Part shown: piece by piece, positions 11,917-23,270 of the stretch
Numbering within the stretch: the stretch's first letter is position 1
Layout of the letters: each line of letters opens with the position of its first letter
DNA from: Sophora flavescens
Lineage: Eukaryota > Streptophyta > Magnoliopsida > Fabales > Fabaceae
Length of the DNA stretch: 64,000 nt
NCBI GenBank assembly: GCA_030762895.1
Contig: CM061065.1
Span: 67,874,200 to 67,938,199, forward strand
Direction of reading: 5' to 3'
Position numbers and translations under genes: made by a program
The notes under the pieces: generated by a model
The model's input: the letters and a program-made list of their open reading frames with translations, nothing else
What the model was told of the DNA's origin: nothing
Databases searched by the model: none

Positions 11917-13370
11917 TGAAATAACCAAAGTTAACACAAGAAGGGGGGTTGAATTATGTTTACCAACTTTTACAAAAACTTTGAAAGTTATTTCGCAGGC
12001 ACACCAAGCAAAAATAAGACATCAGAAGATTAGACGAGTGGCACGTCTAATTTAAGACAGAACACACAAGCACACAAAGAAGAGTAAAAATAGAGTTTGA
12101 TATTCACAAAAATAACTCCCCATGTTAAAAGCTTAAACAAATAATAAGTAATAAAATTAAATAGATAAGGGAAGAATAATATCACTCGAGTTTTATACTG
12201 GTTCTCCCCAATATCCACAGGGCTATGTCCAGTTTCTTGGTAGCACCAAGTTTCACTATAACTAATCAGATTATAGTACAAGTATTCTTTTCACACCTAG
12301 CTTCTCCAGGCTCACACTTAAAACAAGTATTCTTTGCTCACCTAGCCTCTTCAGGCTCAACACAGTAAGGAATAAAGGTTTGGTATAATTAACACAACTT
12401 GCAAATCTTTCAGATAACACTCAGAGAGTGAAATAAATATGAAGTATGAAAGACTGCGAATTAATATCAAATGATTGAATAAGTATTCAATGAAGGAATG
12501 AAGAAGTAAATGAAGTGAGTAAATGCTTCTTGCGCAGTGTTCTTAATGATATTCAACTTCTTATCTTCATCTTCATGTTTTGATCTATTTAAAGACTTCA
12601 ATCAATTTAATCTGTTAGGCACAGCTTCAGGAAGTGTGTTCTTTTTATTTGAGCTTCTGGGACATCATTAATGCCAAAGAGTCGTTCTGTGTAGACATTA
12701 AATGCTTAGGAACATTGAGCTTTGACAAGGTTGTCCAAGAGTGCACTTTGTTCTGAGCAGCTGTTGTATCAGAGTTTGCAGCAGCAGGCTTCTTGTACTT
12801 GTAGTAGAGAGCTTTCCTCTTTCAGTGCAACACTCAGTTCAATTTCCAGAAAGGAATTTTACTTTGTACTAAAACAGCTAAAAAGTTATCGTTGTGGTAC
12901 AGAGATTGTGCGTTTATTCCTTAAAACCTTGAAACAAACGTTCTTTATTCTTTATCCTTTGTGCTATTGTGCAGAGGTCTTCGAGATCCTTAAGGAAGGC
13001 ATCTAATTTGAATAAGGTTGACTTGGACTTTATTTCTGACATTCTGAAAATTTAGCAGTATTGGAAATTTAGACAAGTTCAAAGCAATCCAAAAATTAGA
13101 CGGGTGCTTGTGCAGTCCAAAACTATACGGGTGCTAGTGCAATCCAAAATTAGATGGGTGCTTCACTGAGTCTTCTTCAGACAGATGCTTCTTGCCACGT
13201 CATCAAGTATTTTCCAATCTTGACTAAGCGTTGACTTGGTCTTTGACTGTGTTGACTGAATTATTAGACAAATGGTTTTTAGACGAGTCTAAAAACTATG
13301 TTCTACCAGAAAGTAGACGAGTCATAAAATAGACGAGTGATCTTAAGTTCATTTTCCTACACACTTATCA
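11917..13370 (-). repeat. 5' LTR of the SIRE-like copia element
   Basis: The LTR is about 1,454 bp, starting TGATAAGTG on the minus strand and ending TTATTTCA next to the primer site. It is inferred as an LTR from its position and TG...CA ends, because the partner LTR lies outside the window. It holds many copies of an AGACGAGTG-like motif (see findings). The base just outside is GATAT (13,371-13,375), the expected target duplication. Confidence 0.7.
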
Positions 13371-14289
13371 GATATATTAGTAATTTCATATGGTTCAATA
13401 TTATTATACTTAATCTATTTAGATTCATCAAAACTTAAAAAATCTACACATGAAATATGTCTCAGACTTATGAGGTCTCAACAACTGTTTCCAAATTATG
13501 CTTCAAAGATGCATATAAAAGTTACTTACAATCATGTTACTGTAGAAAATTGGCATCATGGTAGGATTATATTTACAATTTAAACCCCTTTCATTCTATT
13601 TATTATTTGGGGTTTTGACTGAATTGCCTAAGGAATCATAAATTATGCTAAGAAAGCTTCACTTGAGGATAAGTTAAGTTTCTGTAACTCCTTGCTTAAG
13701 GGCTACAAGGAAGAGGTTGATAATATTATTGTCAGTGTATACCAAATAAATCCTTAAAGATATTTAAAATTGATTTTACATATATTCAATAATTATTTAA
13801 GAGCAAAAGATATGACAGTATTAAATCGGCTAGATTATACTTTTGATAATTTATTTTATTTTTTAAATTCGATTTGGCCCTCCATCTTTAAAAGGAACCG
13901 TTTTGGTCCCTAAGTTTCAAATGGTAACCAAAGTTACCCTTTTCGTTACCTCTATTTTTAACGTTATTAATTTTAGTGTGCGTGGTAGGTGAGTTGGTAC
14001 GTCCTCCACATGGTAGTATATGCTGGAGCTATGTGGAGGACAAAATTGAATCCAAATAAGAAGGCAAAGGACCAGCTTGAATATTTAGCTCTTATTACCT
14101 TATACACCATGCAATAGGTGCATCTAATATAAGAAATGAACATTTTGATTCGTCTAATATGTTAATTTATTGACTTTCTTAAAAATATCTTCATTTGCTG
14201 TCATCATACAAATGCAAAAATCTATTAAGTTTGCATGAAGTATATTTTCAAGAACACTGGTTGTATAGAAGGCATGTTATCCATATATA
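13371..14289. other. Gene-free stretch with a degraded 'GGTCCCT' repeat
   Basis: No gene is visible. Between about 13,870 and 14,080 is a remnant with TTGGCCCTCC and TTTTGGTCCCTAAG, the style of short non-autonomous DNA elements, but without clear matching ends. The rest is A+T-rich. Confidence 0.4.
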
Positions 14290-15467
14290 TACTGGTTGGC
14301 AGAACTGGGTGAATGGAGTGATAATTCATGGTGTTGGAATCTTACATGGAGACAAAGATTTTTCGTATGGGAGGAAGAACTTTTACAGAATTTGATGAAT
14401 GTACTTGCTGGCCATCGGATTATTAAAGGGTTAGAGGACACTTGGTGCTGGAATGGCAAGATTGATTCTTCTTATACTATAAAGGAGGCATACCAGCTCA
14501 TCATGGAAGTGCGGAATGAAGCCAAGAGTTTTCCTTTCAAATTGCTTTGGGACACAAGTATACCGCTGAAGGTGGGAGCTTTTTGTTGGAGAACAATCCA
14601 AGATAGAATCCCAACTACTATGAATCTGTAGAGGAGAGGAATTATAACAACAAATACATCAGCTATGTGCTGTTTTTGTAATTCTGAAATTGAGTCAACT
14701 TCTCATCTTTTTTTACATTGTAGATTCTCATACTAAGTGTGGATGTACTTGTATAATTGGATAGGAGTTGAAACAACACTGTCTGGCAGATTGGATGATC
14801 TGATGTTACAACATAATGGGTTGATTGCTGGCAGGATATCGAAGAAAGCGTGGAGAATGTTGTGGTTTGCAACTATTTGGTCCTTATGGTTACATAGGAA
14901 CGACTTGATATTTAAACAAGGCGTTTTGAATTTTGATAAAGGGGTGGATTTAATCAAGATTAGGGTGTGGTCATGGTGCAATGGAAGACTAAATAAAGGA
15001 AGATTTTCATTTCTGGACTGGAGCATCAACCCTTTGCAATGCTTACAAACCAACTTGTAATTAACTACACTGTCTGGTTGGTAGAATGTTCATGTGCAGG
15101 GTGTGGACAGGGGCATATTTTGAAGCAGTTTGGGAAGGAAGTTTTTTGGGTTTGAAATTACCACCTTTCTCATTACTTGCCTGGTCTGCGGTTTCAGTCA
15201 GAAGGGGTCAATATTATTTCGGCTGGTTGTAACAGGTGGCGGCAAATAGGTTTTTAGAAACTCAACTACTGTACAAGCTAGGGGAAATACTTTTATTAGT
15301 ATTTGTTTTGAGTTTGGGGGATCTAGTTATAACATCAACCTGTTAGAAATTGATTTATGGGTTGATGCGATAGCTGGTTACACAAATTTATCTCTTTTGG
15401 TTACAATTGTATATGGGTTAGTACCCCTTGTACTCTTTTCTATATACAGTTTGCTTATAAAAAAAAA
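14290..15467 (+). mobile_element. 5'-truncated LINE (L1-type) tail
   Basis: The plus strand encodes the far C-terminus of an L1-type reverse transcriptase protein: the WSDNSWCWNL.WRR.FFVWEEEL segment, then W.G.....Y..KEAY, then the zf-RVT zinc-binding domain (LLWD..IPLKV.AF.WR...DRIPT..NL, CCFC....ESTSHLFLHC) and a W..LWLHRND.IF tail. Frames at 14,296-14,631 and 14,737-15,060 are separated by a stop (14,629-14,631) and a stop near 14,735. A short A-run at about 15,459-15,467 is the poly(A) end. No clear target duplication was found. The polymerase and endonuclease domains are missing. Confidence 0.8.
14296..15060 (+). pseudogene. LINE reverse transcriptase C-terminus (zf-RVT domain)
   Basis: This is the coding part of the LINE tail. 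Cysteines and histidine fitting C-X2-C-X7-H-X4-C sit near 14,667-14,725, as in the RNA/zinc-binding domain of plant LINE and LINE-derived proteins. Two in-frame stops break it, so no protein is expected. Confidence 0.75.
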
Positions 15468-16934
15468 TGATGATATAGGTGTGTAGAGGGCATGTTCTTT
15501 TCTTGGCCTTGGATTTTTTTTTTTACTTATTCTTAAGATGCTTCTTAAAATTGTATCCTACACTCCCTTGACAAGATCACGATGAATGAATAGAGATTAT
15601 TTATGCTTTTTATAATTATGCTTATACTATGGTATTTGGAATGATAAACAATACCTATAATTTTTTTTTTGATTTTCCAGAGTATCATCCTCTGCCATTC
15701 AGCCATTGTTCTTGAACATTTTTAAGTTTTTTATTCCTTGGTTACACTTTTTTTTGTGTGTGTGTACTAACCGTATTTTCTCTATATATTCATAGGCATA
15801 CTCATCATAGGAAGTTATATTATGAGGAAATTACATGCTTTTATTATACTCTGTTTTAACTTTAGTGGTGATCTTTTTTCCCTTTTAATTTCGACGTTCT
15901 TTCTTTCAATTTGGTGATACTATTTCACTTATTATTGGATTTTAGCCAAATTTGTGAGTGTATAATGTTGGGTTTTTTCTTTCTTCTAAATTAATAGAAT
16001 ATTGTTGATATATCCACAGTTTATAGTCACTCTGGGAAGTGATACACCAAGGAAACCAGGTTACGAATATTTACTATTCAAGTACTTCTCAAGTCTGCAT
16101 TGAAGTCTCTATATTTCTGCATTGAAGTCTCTGTATTTCGTCCTGCATTAGGAAAAATTAGAAGTTTGGGATAGATTGCATCTTTGCGTACACCGACACC
16201 AAAGACAAAATTCTCAAATCTGATTTTTTTTCAAGGAGTTTCTCAAATCTGAATTTTTTTAAGGTGACTCACAATGTTATAATAAATTCTTCGTATTATG
16301 TCATTGTTAAAAAATTATAATACTCTAATTTTTTTTTATCAGGTATACCGTCTAGAAACATACTCTATTGGGTGGGGTTCAACAAAAGTAGTAGATAAGA
16401 TCCAACTTTGAAACATATTAAAAAGAGAATTGTTTGGCTCAAAAGATTAACCAATAATGTAATAGATATAGAGTTGTATTAGTTATGACAAATATAAATA
16501 GTTAATCTGTATGTGAGATGTAAATAGTTATTGTATTAGTTGTATTAAAGGGTAATGTATGATGATTCAGTTCAACTCCATTGATATTTTGAATGTTTCC
16601 AAAATATAAATAATTGAGCTGGATGTGTCAAAAAAAAATTGAGCTGGAGTGTTAGATTAGATTAGTGTTTTGAAAATTTTGGATTTTTTTTAATTTTTTT
16701 GCCTTTTTTATTTTTTTCGTTGTATTCTACAGTCCATATATTTTCTTAACTTAATTGCATGATGATTAATGCTTTCATTACTTATTTCTCTTTTTGCATG
16801 TTAATTTATTTAACATATATATAGGTGAGAGTGTAATAATAAAAGTTGTTTGATAAGTCATAACAGTATAGTTTATGTCTTTATTTATATTTAAGGTTAT
16901 AAATGGTTTAAAAAAAATTATTAGTAAACATAAT
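15468..16934. other. A+T-rich intergenic DNA
   Basis: No gene is recognised. A short tandem duplication of about 24 bp lies at 16,093-16,141 (two copies of GCATTGAAGTCTCT with flanks), and TCTCAAATCTGA occurs twice near 16,213 and 16,244. Several T-runs are present. Confidence 0.5.
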
Positions 16935-16939
16935 GATGG

Positions 16940-17791
16940 TGATGCAAACCTAGGATGGTCAACTTTGACAAGATGAACCAAGCTAAATATGGAACAAGAA
17001 GAACCAAATTGGAATTTGTTAAAAACTATATTTTTGTTGGTGATGACCTTTCTGTCTTGTTTTTGGTGTATCTTGAGATCTTGACATCCAATTGAAGAGT
17101 TTTTTGATGCGTTGGAAAGTTAAGGAAATTATCTAAAGTTGTATTTCTAGTCTCAAGACCCAATCCGGCTTCTAACGAGATGAAAACTGGGCTGGAAACT
17201 GGCTACGAAATTCAGGACGGGATTCACTTGTATTTTGGGCTTTCTTTTAGAGGCAGAGGGTCTTCGGCCATCTTGGCCTTTTAGGGTATCTAGTGCTTCC
17301 TTTACTTTATTTCTATAAAGTATGAACACTTGAAAGGGAAAACTTTTGAGTGAAATTTGGATTTTACTCCCTTGAGTATTTTCTAGAGTGAGGCTTGTGC
17401 TACTCTCCAAGTTCTTGGTCAAGAACTTGCTTGATTATTATGGAAGAGTGCTTCTCTTTGTGGTGAATCTTCCCTAACTTATCAATCTTCCAATCCAATG
17501 AATGATTGTGGCGCTTTCTTTTCATCTTCTATCTCATCCATTTACATCTTTGTTTATCTTCTTTATGCTTAATTCCCATGCCCCTTTATATGCCTTCCTT
17601 ATCTTGTTATTTCCTTTATAGTTCCTTTAATCTTTATCTCCAATATTGTTAGTTAACTTTTTTGTTATTTGACTTCCGGTATTTGAGATTCCAAAGAACC
17701 TTTTCATCTTCCTCTTCGTTCTTTGCAAATAATCTTAAACAAGTTCAAGGATAGATCCTAAATCTTTATGATCCCTACTTGGATCATATCA
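16940..17791. mobile_element. Solo LTR (852 bp) with perfect 5-bp target duplication
   Basis: The segment starts TGATGC and ends CATATCA (TG...CA). It is flanked on both sides by the same five bases, GATGG (16,935-16,939 and 17,792-17,796). There is no internal coding region and no second LTR. That is the footprint left when two LTRs of one element recombine and loop out the interior. The family cannot be named; the TTGGATCATATCAGATGG end suggests it once led into a TGGTATCAGA-type primer site if read on the plus strand. Confidence 0.8.
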
Positions 17792-17796
17792 GATGG

Positions 17797-19048
17797 GAAG
17801 AACAGGGACCTGTGCGAAGCCATATATTTCAATTTTTTAAGAGTATAATGAATGTTATGGTCATGCTGGATTCAAGGTTTTAAGGTGACATGCATTTACT
17901 GTGTTCAATGCCACAAAATTTCATCAATAGCCACGTAATTTTTAACAACTAAAATAAAATAAAATATACTAAGAATACTTTGCATAAAAATACATGATTT
18001 TCAACACCCTAGTTTAGTGTCGTTGGTGTCTATAATAGTCTGATTTCATATTTTCTTTTAATGACTAAATGCTTAATTTGGTCCCTAAAAAAATCCAGGG
18101 ATCACTTTTTATCCTTAAAAAATAAATTAATTGATCAGTCTCTTATATTTATAAACACGAGACACATGTGTCCCTCCATCCAGTTTCAGTGTCTATTTAC
18201 TTGCTTACCTATCACCAAAATTATCGATCAAACATTCACATCTTACTCAAATGACTAAAATAGTAATTAAAATACCAAAAACAGAATGCACACAACGTTA
18301 AAAAAATTAGAAGCTCGGACAGAAAGTCACGTCAATATATTTATTTTACATTTATACACAACATAATCTTATTAACGTAATGATACCCGACATTATGAAG
18401 TCATATTATAAAGTCGCAAAAATATCGATTAAAAATATCCGACGTACACAAAGTGACAAATAAAATATTATACACCAAGAACTAGAAAAAGACGAGAAAA
18501 ACATTAGAAATACGGCCAGACAAGCACATAATGTTCATTATTCTTTCAATAAATAACATTGTTATTGATTCTTAGTTTTTTTTTTATAGCCAAAATATTA
18601 GTAGGTTAGTTGTTAATTTTTCTAATTCTTAGTAATTATTAGTATAAAAATTTTATTTTCTCTTCTTAACAAGGAGAGTTTTCGGAATTGCTTGTGATGA
18701 ACTCAGAAATCTTAAGTAATGTGTTCAAGTGTAATACATAAATATAAAAATTAATTTAATATTTATATTTATACATTTAAAAATATATTAATATAAGAAA
18801 TTAAGTGTTGTATATTGACCGTATAAAGCACTTTTACATTGATGCCCAAGCAAATTCCACCACGTCATTATTTGAATTTATTTTATTTTATTTAAGGGTC
18901 TTGCTATGGTGTCTTTGAAAATTCAACCGCTTTGGTACAGTTTTCATATTGACTAATAGATGGAAAAGTAGCATTTATTGATGACATTTATTGTGCAGAT
19001 TATCAAATTTCAGCTTTTACATTTTTGTCCTTCAATAAAAAAAAGGTC
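17797..19048. other. A+T-rich intergenic DNA with a worn 'GGTCCCT' repeat
   Basis: There is no gene. Around 18,055-18,300 is a remnant beginning GCTTAATTTGGTCCCT, resembling the ends of the MITEs at 35,260 and 43,939, but without a detectable partner end. The rest is unremarkable. Confidence 0.4.
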
Positions 19049-19133
19049 ATGCTAACGAGTGCCCTTAGGACACTCTTTAAGAAATTATAAGAAGCAAGTT
19101 TTCATTGGGAAACCGAGGGGCACTCGTTAGCAT
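19049..19133. mobile_element. Small MITE with perfect 16-bp inverted ends
   Basis: ATGCTAACGAGTGCCC at 19,049-19,064 is the exact reverse complement of 19,118-19,133. The element is only about 85 bp. Its ends may extend a few bases (GGTC on the left, TTCCC on the right). The target duplication is unclear. It codes for nothing; it is a non-autonomous DNA transposon or a foldback remnant. Confidence 0.75.
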
Positions 19134-19746
19134 TTCCCAAAAAAATTTACCCTGATAATTTAAAATATCAAGATTATCATAAATTAAATGTAAAATATAT
19201 AATAATTATGTAAAACTGAAATTAAATTTAGTTGGATTAAATTAAATTAAAAAAGGTAAAATTAGTGGATTGCTCCTTAAGTTTATTTTTTTTCGATTTA
19301 GTCACATAATTTTATTTTGTATCTATTAAAATAATAATTAATAATTAAAAAATAAATTAATCCACAAATAAATAAAAAAGATGATCCAGTGATGCGACGC
19401 TGTGGGCTGAGATGATGACTAGCGACAAAACTCGTCGGAGCTGACTAGAAGGAGACGATCCAGTGGGCGAATCGCAGAGAGAATATCAAGGAAATCATGA
19501 AACTCCTTGTAAATAGATTAGGGTTGCAAGAGCTGTAATTTTTATAATGCAAAAGTAAATTTGACCGATTCTACATCTCTTTTTATTTGAAATATAGCGC
19601 ATGAGTGCGTGAGACTGTAAAAGAAGAAATTATATTCTAACCGCCCAAATAGACAACTACACGATGACAATCGTATATATGAACAATAATTCATTTTTTT
19701 TTGTAAAAAAAATATTTAGCTTTTTTTATTCCTAACATTTTTTTTA

Positions 19747-20055
19747 TCACAAACATGTAAATATATGGTTAATCACGTGCAAGTATTTGGTTAATTCAAT
19801 TCATTATATAATTAATAGGTAAAGCTTATAATAATTTTCCACAACCATGTAAGGTGAAAATATTTGTACGTGATGATGATTAACCATATATTGAACTACA
19901 TTAACTAAATATTTATACATGATTAACCAAATATTTACATGTTTGTGAAAAATAATTGTAAGCTTCAGGATGATTCATTAATAATATAATGAACTGAATT
20001 GACCAAATATTTACACGTTAATAATCAAATATTTACATGTTTGTGAAAAATGGTT
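19747..20055. repeat. Foldback repeat built from three ~100-bp units
   Basis: A unit containing CACAAACATGTAAATAT and (T)GGTTAAT occurs in plus orientation at 19,747-19,845 and in minus orientation at about 19,862-19,958 and 19,960-20,055. The outer arms can pair over about 95 bp. This is likely an A+T-rich MITE or foldback element with one extra arm copy. No coding capacity. Confidence 0.65.
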
Positions 20056-20107
20056 GTAAACTTAAAAGTAATTTTTTATTTATTTATAAAAAGCATGACT
20101 CCAATAA

Positions 20108-20325
20108 AAGGGAGTTTGAATATAGCGCCCTAGTGGGAGAGAAAAATTGTAAAAGGTAGTTGCTTTTTATTTGAAATTGAAATTTTGAATAGAAAGATAA
20201 CTTGTTTTTAGCGTGGGTTGTGGAGATTGAGTGGAAAAAAGAGGTAAAAAGTGGAAGAATAAATATAAATATAATACAATAATATTGGAAAGTAGAAGAT
20301 TCAGGAGGTTATAAATGGGAACAAG
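20108..20325. repeat. Dispersed repeat copy 1 (shared with 20,812 and 28,386)
   Basis: About 218 bp, recognised by GAATATAGCG, the TTGAAATTTTGAATAGAAAG block, GGTTGTGGAGATTGAG, GAGGTAAAAAGTGGAA and AATATTGGAAAGTAGAAGATT. The same blocks come in the same order in two other places in this window. It is probably part of a non-coding mobile element. Confidence 0.7.
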
Positions 20326-20342
20326 GAAAGACACTTACATGT

Positions 20343-20737
20343 CTATGATTGGATTTAATGGTTATGATTTACTTCTCACTCTCACATAAATAAGGCATTC
20401 TCACTCGATATGTCCCCTATATATATTCTTTCTTCACTAGAGGAGTGTGTTATTATGAGAAACGAGAGAAGTAAATCTGGATATTTGGATCATACATGAT
20501 GGTCAATATTAGAATATAAAATCATGTAACTCTTTTAAGTGATCATATGACCACCTACTAACTTCTAATCTTGATCATTCATGTATAGTTTAATGGTCTA
20601 GATTTGCTCCTCTCACTCTCATAGTAAAACATCACTCTCACTTGAGTCATCCTCATATAGGGGACATATTTAATAAGAGGGTCTTATTTATGTGAGAGTG
20701 AGGGAAGCAAATCATAGCTATTAGATCCAATCATGAA
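20343..20737. mobile_element. Foldback MITE, ~395 bp
   Basis: The left arm (20,343-20,422: GATTGGATTTAATGG, CTCACTCTCACATAAATAAG, ATATGTCCCCTATAT) is inverted at 20,653-20,737. A second, inner pair of arms (about 20,440-20,515 and 20,540-20,640) repeats part of the same motif, so nearly the whole element can fold on itself. No open frame. Confidence 0.7.
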
Positions 20738-20811
20738 TATCAAGATTAAAAATTAATTAAAAGATTAAAAAGTCACGTACCAACTTAAAAAACACCCATG
20801 CAAAACTGTAA

Positions 20812-21031
20812 AAGGGAGTTGGAATATAGCACATGAGTAGGTGAGTAAAACTACAAAATGCAGTTGCTTTTTTTTTTTTTTAATTTAAAATTGAAATGTT
20901 GAATAGAAAGCTAACTTGCTTTTAGCATGGGTTGTGGAGATTGAGCTGTCAAAAGAGGTAAAAAGTGGAACAGAATAAATATAAACATAATAAAATAATA
21001 TTGGAAAGTAGAAGATTTAGGAGGTTATAAG

Positions 21032-21032
<1 letters not shown>
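20812..21032. repeat. Dispersed repeat copy 2
   Basis: It carries the same ordered blocks as 20,108-20,325, with a T-run of 14 at about 20,869-20,882. It is followed directly by the (AT)n tract and then by a short end block (about 21,086-21,175) that reappears inverted beside copy 3 at 28,300-28,380. Confidence 0.7.

Positions 21033-21082
<50 letters not shown>
21033..21082. repeat. (AT)n microsatellite
   Basis: About 50 bases of uninterrupted AT dinucleotide, lying inside or at the edge of the dispersed repeat copy 2. Such tracts are length-variable between individuals. Confidence 0.95.
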
Positions 21083-21088
<6 letters not shown>

Positions 21089-21825
21089 AGGATCCATTGA
21101 CATCTAGGTGTAAGTCTTTTGACTTGTACCAAATCTGGATAGTCATTATTAATTAATCTAACAGCTCAAAATAATTCAATAAAATGTTATAACAAATTAG
21201 TAAGTTAGTCACGCGACTCTCTCTCTAGAAAAACATGATTCTTCCTTTGTCTCAAACGATATGGAGCCCTGTTGTCTGTGAACACTCCCTCTAGGAAAGT
21301 CTCTCTCTTCTTCTTCCTTCCATGACTCCAGTGATACAGAGCTTATCTTCTTCTTAATATACATAACAACATCATCAAGTATTATTAAGAAGCTATAAAA
21401 AATAAAAAAAAAATTATTGAGGAGTTGTCCTCAACTCCTCATTAACAGTGCAATGACCGAAATGTTAAAGCCCTTCAAATGTTAAAAGATAGTTGATGAA
21501 ATTCCTTTTCTTCTTCTGTATGGTACGAGTGTGCTTATTCTACTGTTAGGGAATTTGTACAGCAATAACTTACGCTGCAGATATGAAATCCAATGTAAAC
21601 ATGTGTGATCGTATCATTAAACAAAACCCGTGTCAAAAGTGTTCTTTCTGCGTCATCCAGAGCCATTGAACGTGTCCAAGTATTCAAGATTTCGTTTGGA
21701 TGCCGTGGTCAGGAGTGTGTTGTTTATAATCATTGCCAAAAGCATGTGAGTGAAGAGGATGAATGTTGCATTTGAGGTATTTGATAAAATACCTAGCCCA
21801 ACTGATTACAAAATCTTTACTTTCT
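21083..21825. other. Intergenic DNA with a possible PPR-gene relic at its right end
   Basis: Apart from the repeat end at 21,086-21,175, no gene stands. In the plus strand, about 21,752-21,823 can be read as a stretch containing AFEVFDKIPSPTDY, which resembles the start of a pentatricopeptide (PPR) motif. Upstream, 21,470-21,750, is full of stops. The copia element at 21,826 cuts off whatever followed. The PPR reading rests on one short motif, so it is a weak suggestion. Confidence 0.3.
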
Positions 21826-21832
21826 CCCTGAG

Positions 21833-22533
21833 TTTGGGAAAGAAGCCAGAGATAACAATCTCTAATGAAGCAAATATTTTTTCCCTTCACTTATGCAAAT
21901 AAATAGGTACAACAAAAATATTCTTCCACAGGGTAATATCAATGACAGAAAATAAATAGCAATGACACCACAATTTTAACGTGGAAAACTCCCCAGTGTA
22001 GGGATAAAAACCACGGGATCAAGTCCAGCAAAAACTTCCACTATAAATAATAATGGGTACACCAAGTCTTCCTAGAAATACTAAGGAACACCAAATCAGC
22101 AATACATCACCCAAGAGGTGGATACAAGCAAGCAACAAGAGAAAAACCCCACAACAATGGGTATAACAACTCAGCTCAAAGAGAAGGCAAAACAATAATA
22201 TATTGATATCAAAATATTGCTCTCAACACTAGGAACAACATACTAAAATTTCATCAAGAATGGAGATAGTTTACTCATCTGATATAGAGCACAAAGGGCC
22301 TCCTTTTTCTTCTCCTCTCTATTCGGCGTCGTTTCCTTTCTCTGCTGCTCATTTTTCTTTCAAGTCAGGCACCCACTATAAAACCCTTTCTTTCCTTTTT
22401 ATTTGAACTTTCAAGTTCATTTTTTTTTATTTTAATGCCACATGGGCTTGGGCCCATTATTAACCATTCCCTTTTTTTCTTTGTTTTTACTTTTTATCTA
22501 GTGGGTCTCATTTAGGAGGGAACCCACCCAACA
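21833..22533 (-). repeat. 3' LTR of the copia element
   Basis: About 701 bp, matching 26,584-27,298. On the element's strand it starts TGTTGGGTGGG, next to the polypurine tract. The far end is altered: TGAGTTTGGGAAAG where the other LTR has TGTTGGGAAAG, leaving the outer edge uncertain by a few bases. Confidence 0.9.
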
Positions 22534-22548
22534 AATCTCCCCCTTCCC
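22534..22548 (-). other. Polypurine tract of the copia element
   Basis: On the minus strand the run GGGAAGGGGGAGATT directly abuts the 3' LTR. It is the expected primer for plus-strand synthesis. Confidence 0.8.
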
Positions 22549-22550
22549 GA

Positions 22551-23270
22551 CTAAGTGGGAAGATACTGCTCAACCATGCCTACTATCTTTCTGCAACAAA
22601 TCAACTTTGTCATAGGCAAGGTCTTTGTCATCATATCTGAACCATTTTCATCAGTATGGATCTTTTCAAGTGAAAATGTCTTCATCTCTAGTGCATCTCG
22701 TATCCAATGATACCGTACCTCAATGTGCTTTGACCTGGAATGAAAAGTTGGATTCTTGCTGAGATTGATAGCACTCTGACTGTCACAAAATAACATAAAC
22801 TTCTCTGGCTTGAGGCCCAACTCTTGTAGGAATTTATGCATCCACAAAAATTCTTTAGAAGCTTCAGTAATGGCAATATACTCAGCCTCAGTGGTAGACA
22901 AAGCAACACATTTTTGTAATCTTGATTGCCAAGGCACCGCTCCCCCTGCAAAAGTCATCAAATATCCAGAAGTAGATTTTATAGAATCAACATCACCGGC
23001 CATATCTGAATCTGTGTAGCCGTATAACACAGGTTGACCACCCCCAAAGCATAAACATACTCTAGAAGTGCCTCTGAGATACCTGAAAATCCACTTCACT
23101 GCTTGCCAGTGGTCTCTACCAGGATTAGAGAGAAAACGACTAACAACTCCAACAGCATGGGCAATATCCGGCCTTGTGCATACCATAGCATACATCAAAC
23201 TACCAACCGTGAATGCATAAGGAACCTTCTTCATCTCTTCTTCGTCTTTCTCACTTGTAGGGCATTGTTA
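22551..23270 (-). pseudogene. Copia RNase H domain
   Basis: The frame contains the RT-end block (GSLMYAMVCTRPDIAHAVGVVSR), then RNase H: Y.DSDMAGD, S.SGYL...GGAV.W.S..Q..VALST.EAEY and the LFCDSQSAI.L segment, with the ADIHR-like KHIEVRYH region near the end. It is in frame with the RT upstream, divided only by the stop at 23,268-23,270. The Asp and Glu residues expected for catalysis are present. Confidence 0.85.

Larger units (their letters stand above)
10797..13370 (-). mobile_element. SIRE-like Ty1/copia element, 5' LTR and gag only, split by the gypsy insertion
   Basis: On the minus strand: 5' LTR (11,917-13,370), primer site (11,903-11,914), broken gag (about 11,880-10,797). The gypsy LTR then begins in mid-frame. 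The rest of this element should lie left of the window. The gag frame that ends in a zinc knuckle and an acidic tail with CLMAN is typical of SIRE/Maximus-type copia elements, as I recall the family. Confidence 0.8.

Noticed and set aside
17153..17422. 89-residue minus-strand frame
   Set aside because: It lies wholly inside the solo LTR and has no family likeness.
20949..21146. Frame with a long Tyr-Ile repeat
   Set aside because: It is a translation of the (AT)n microsatellite.
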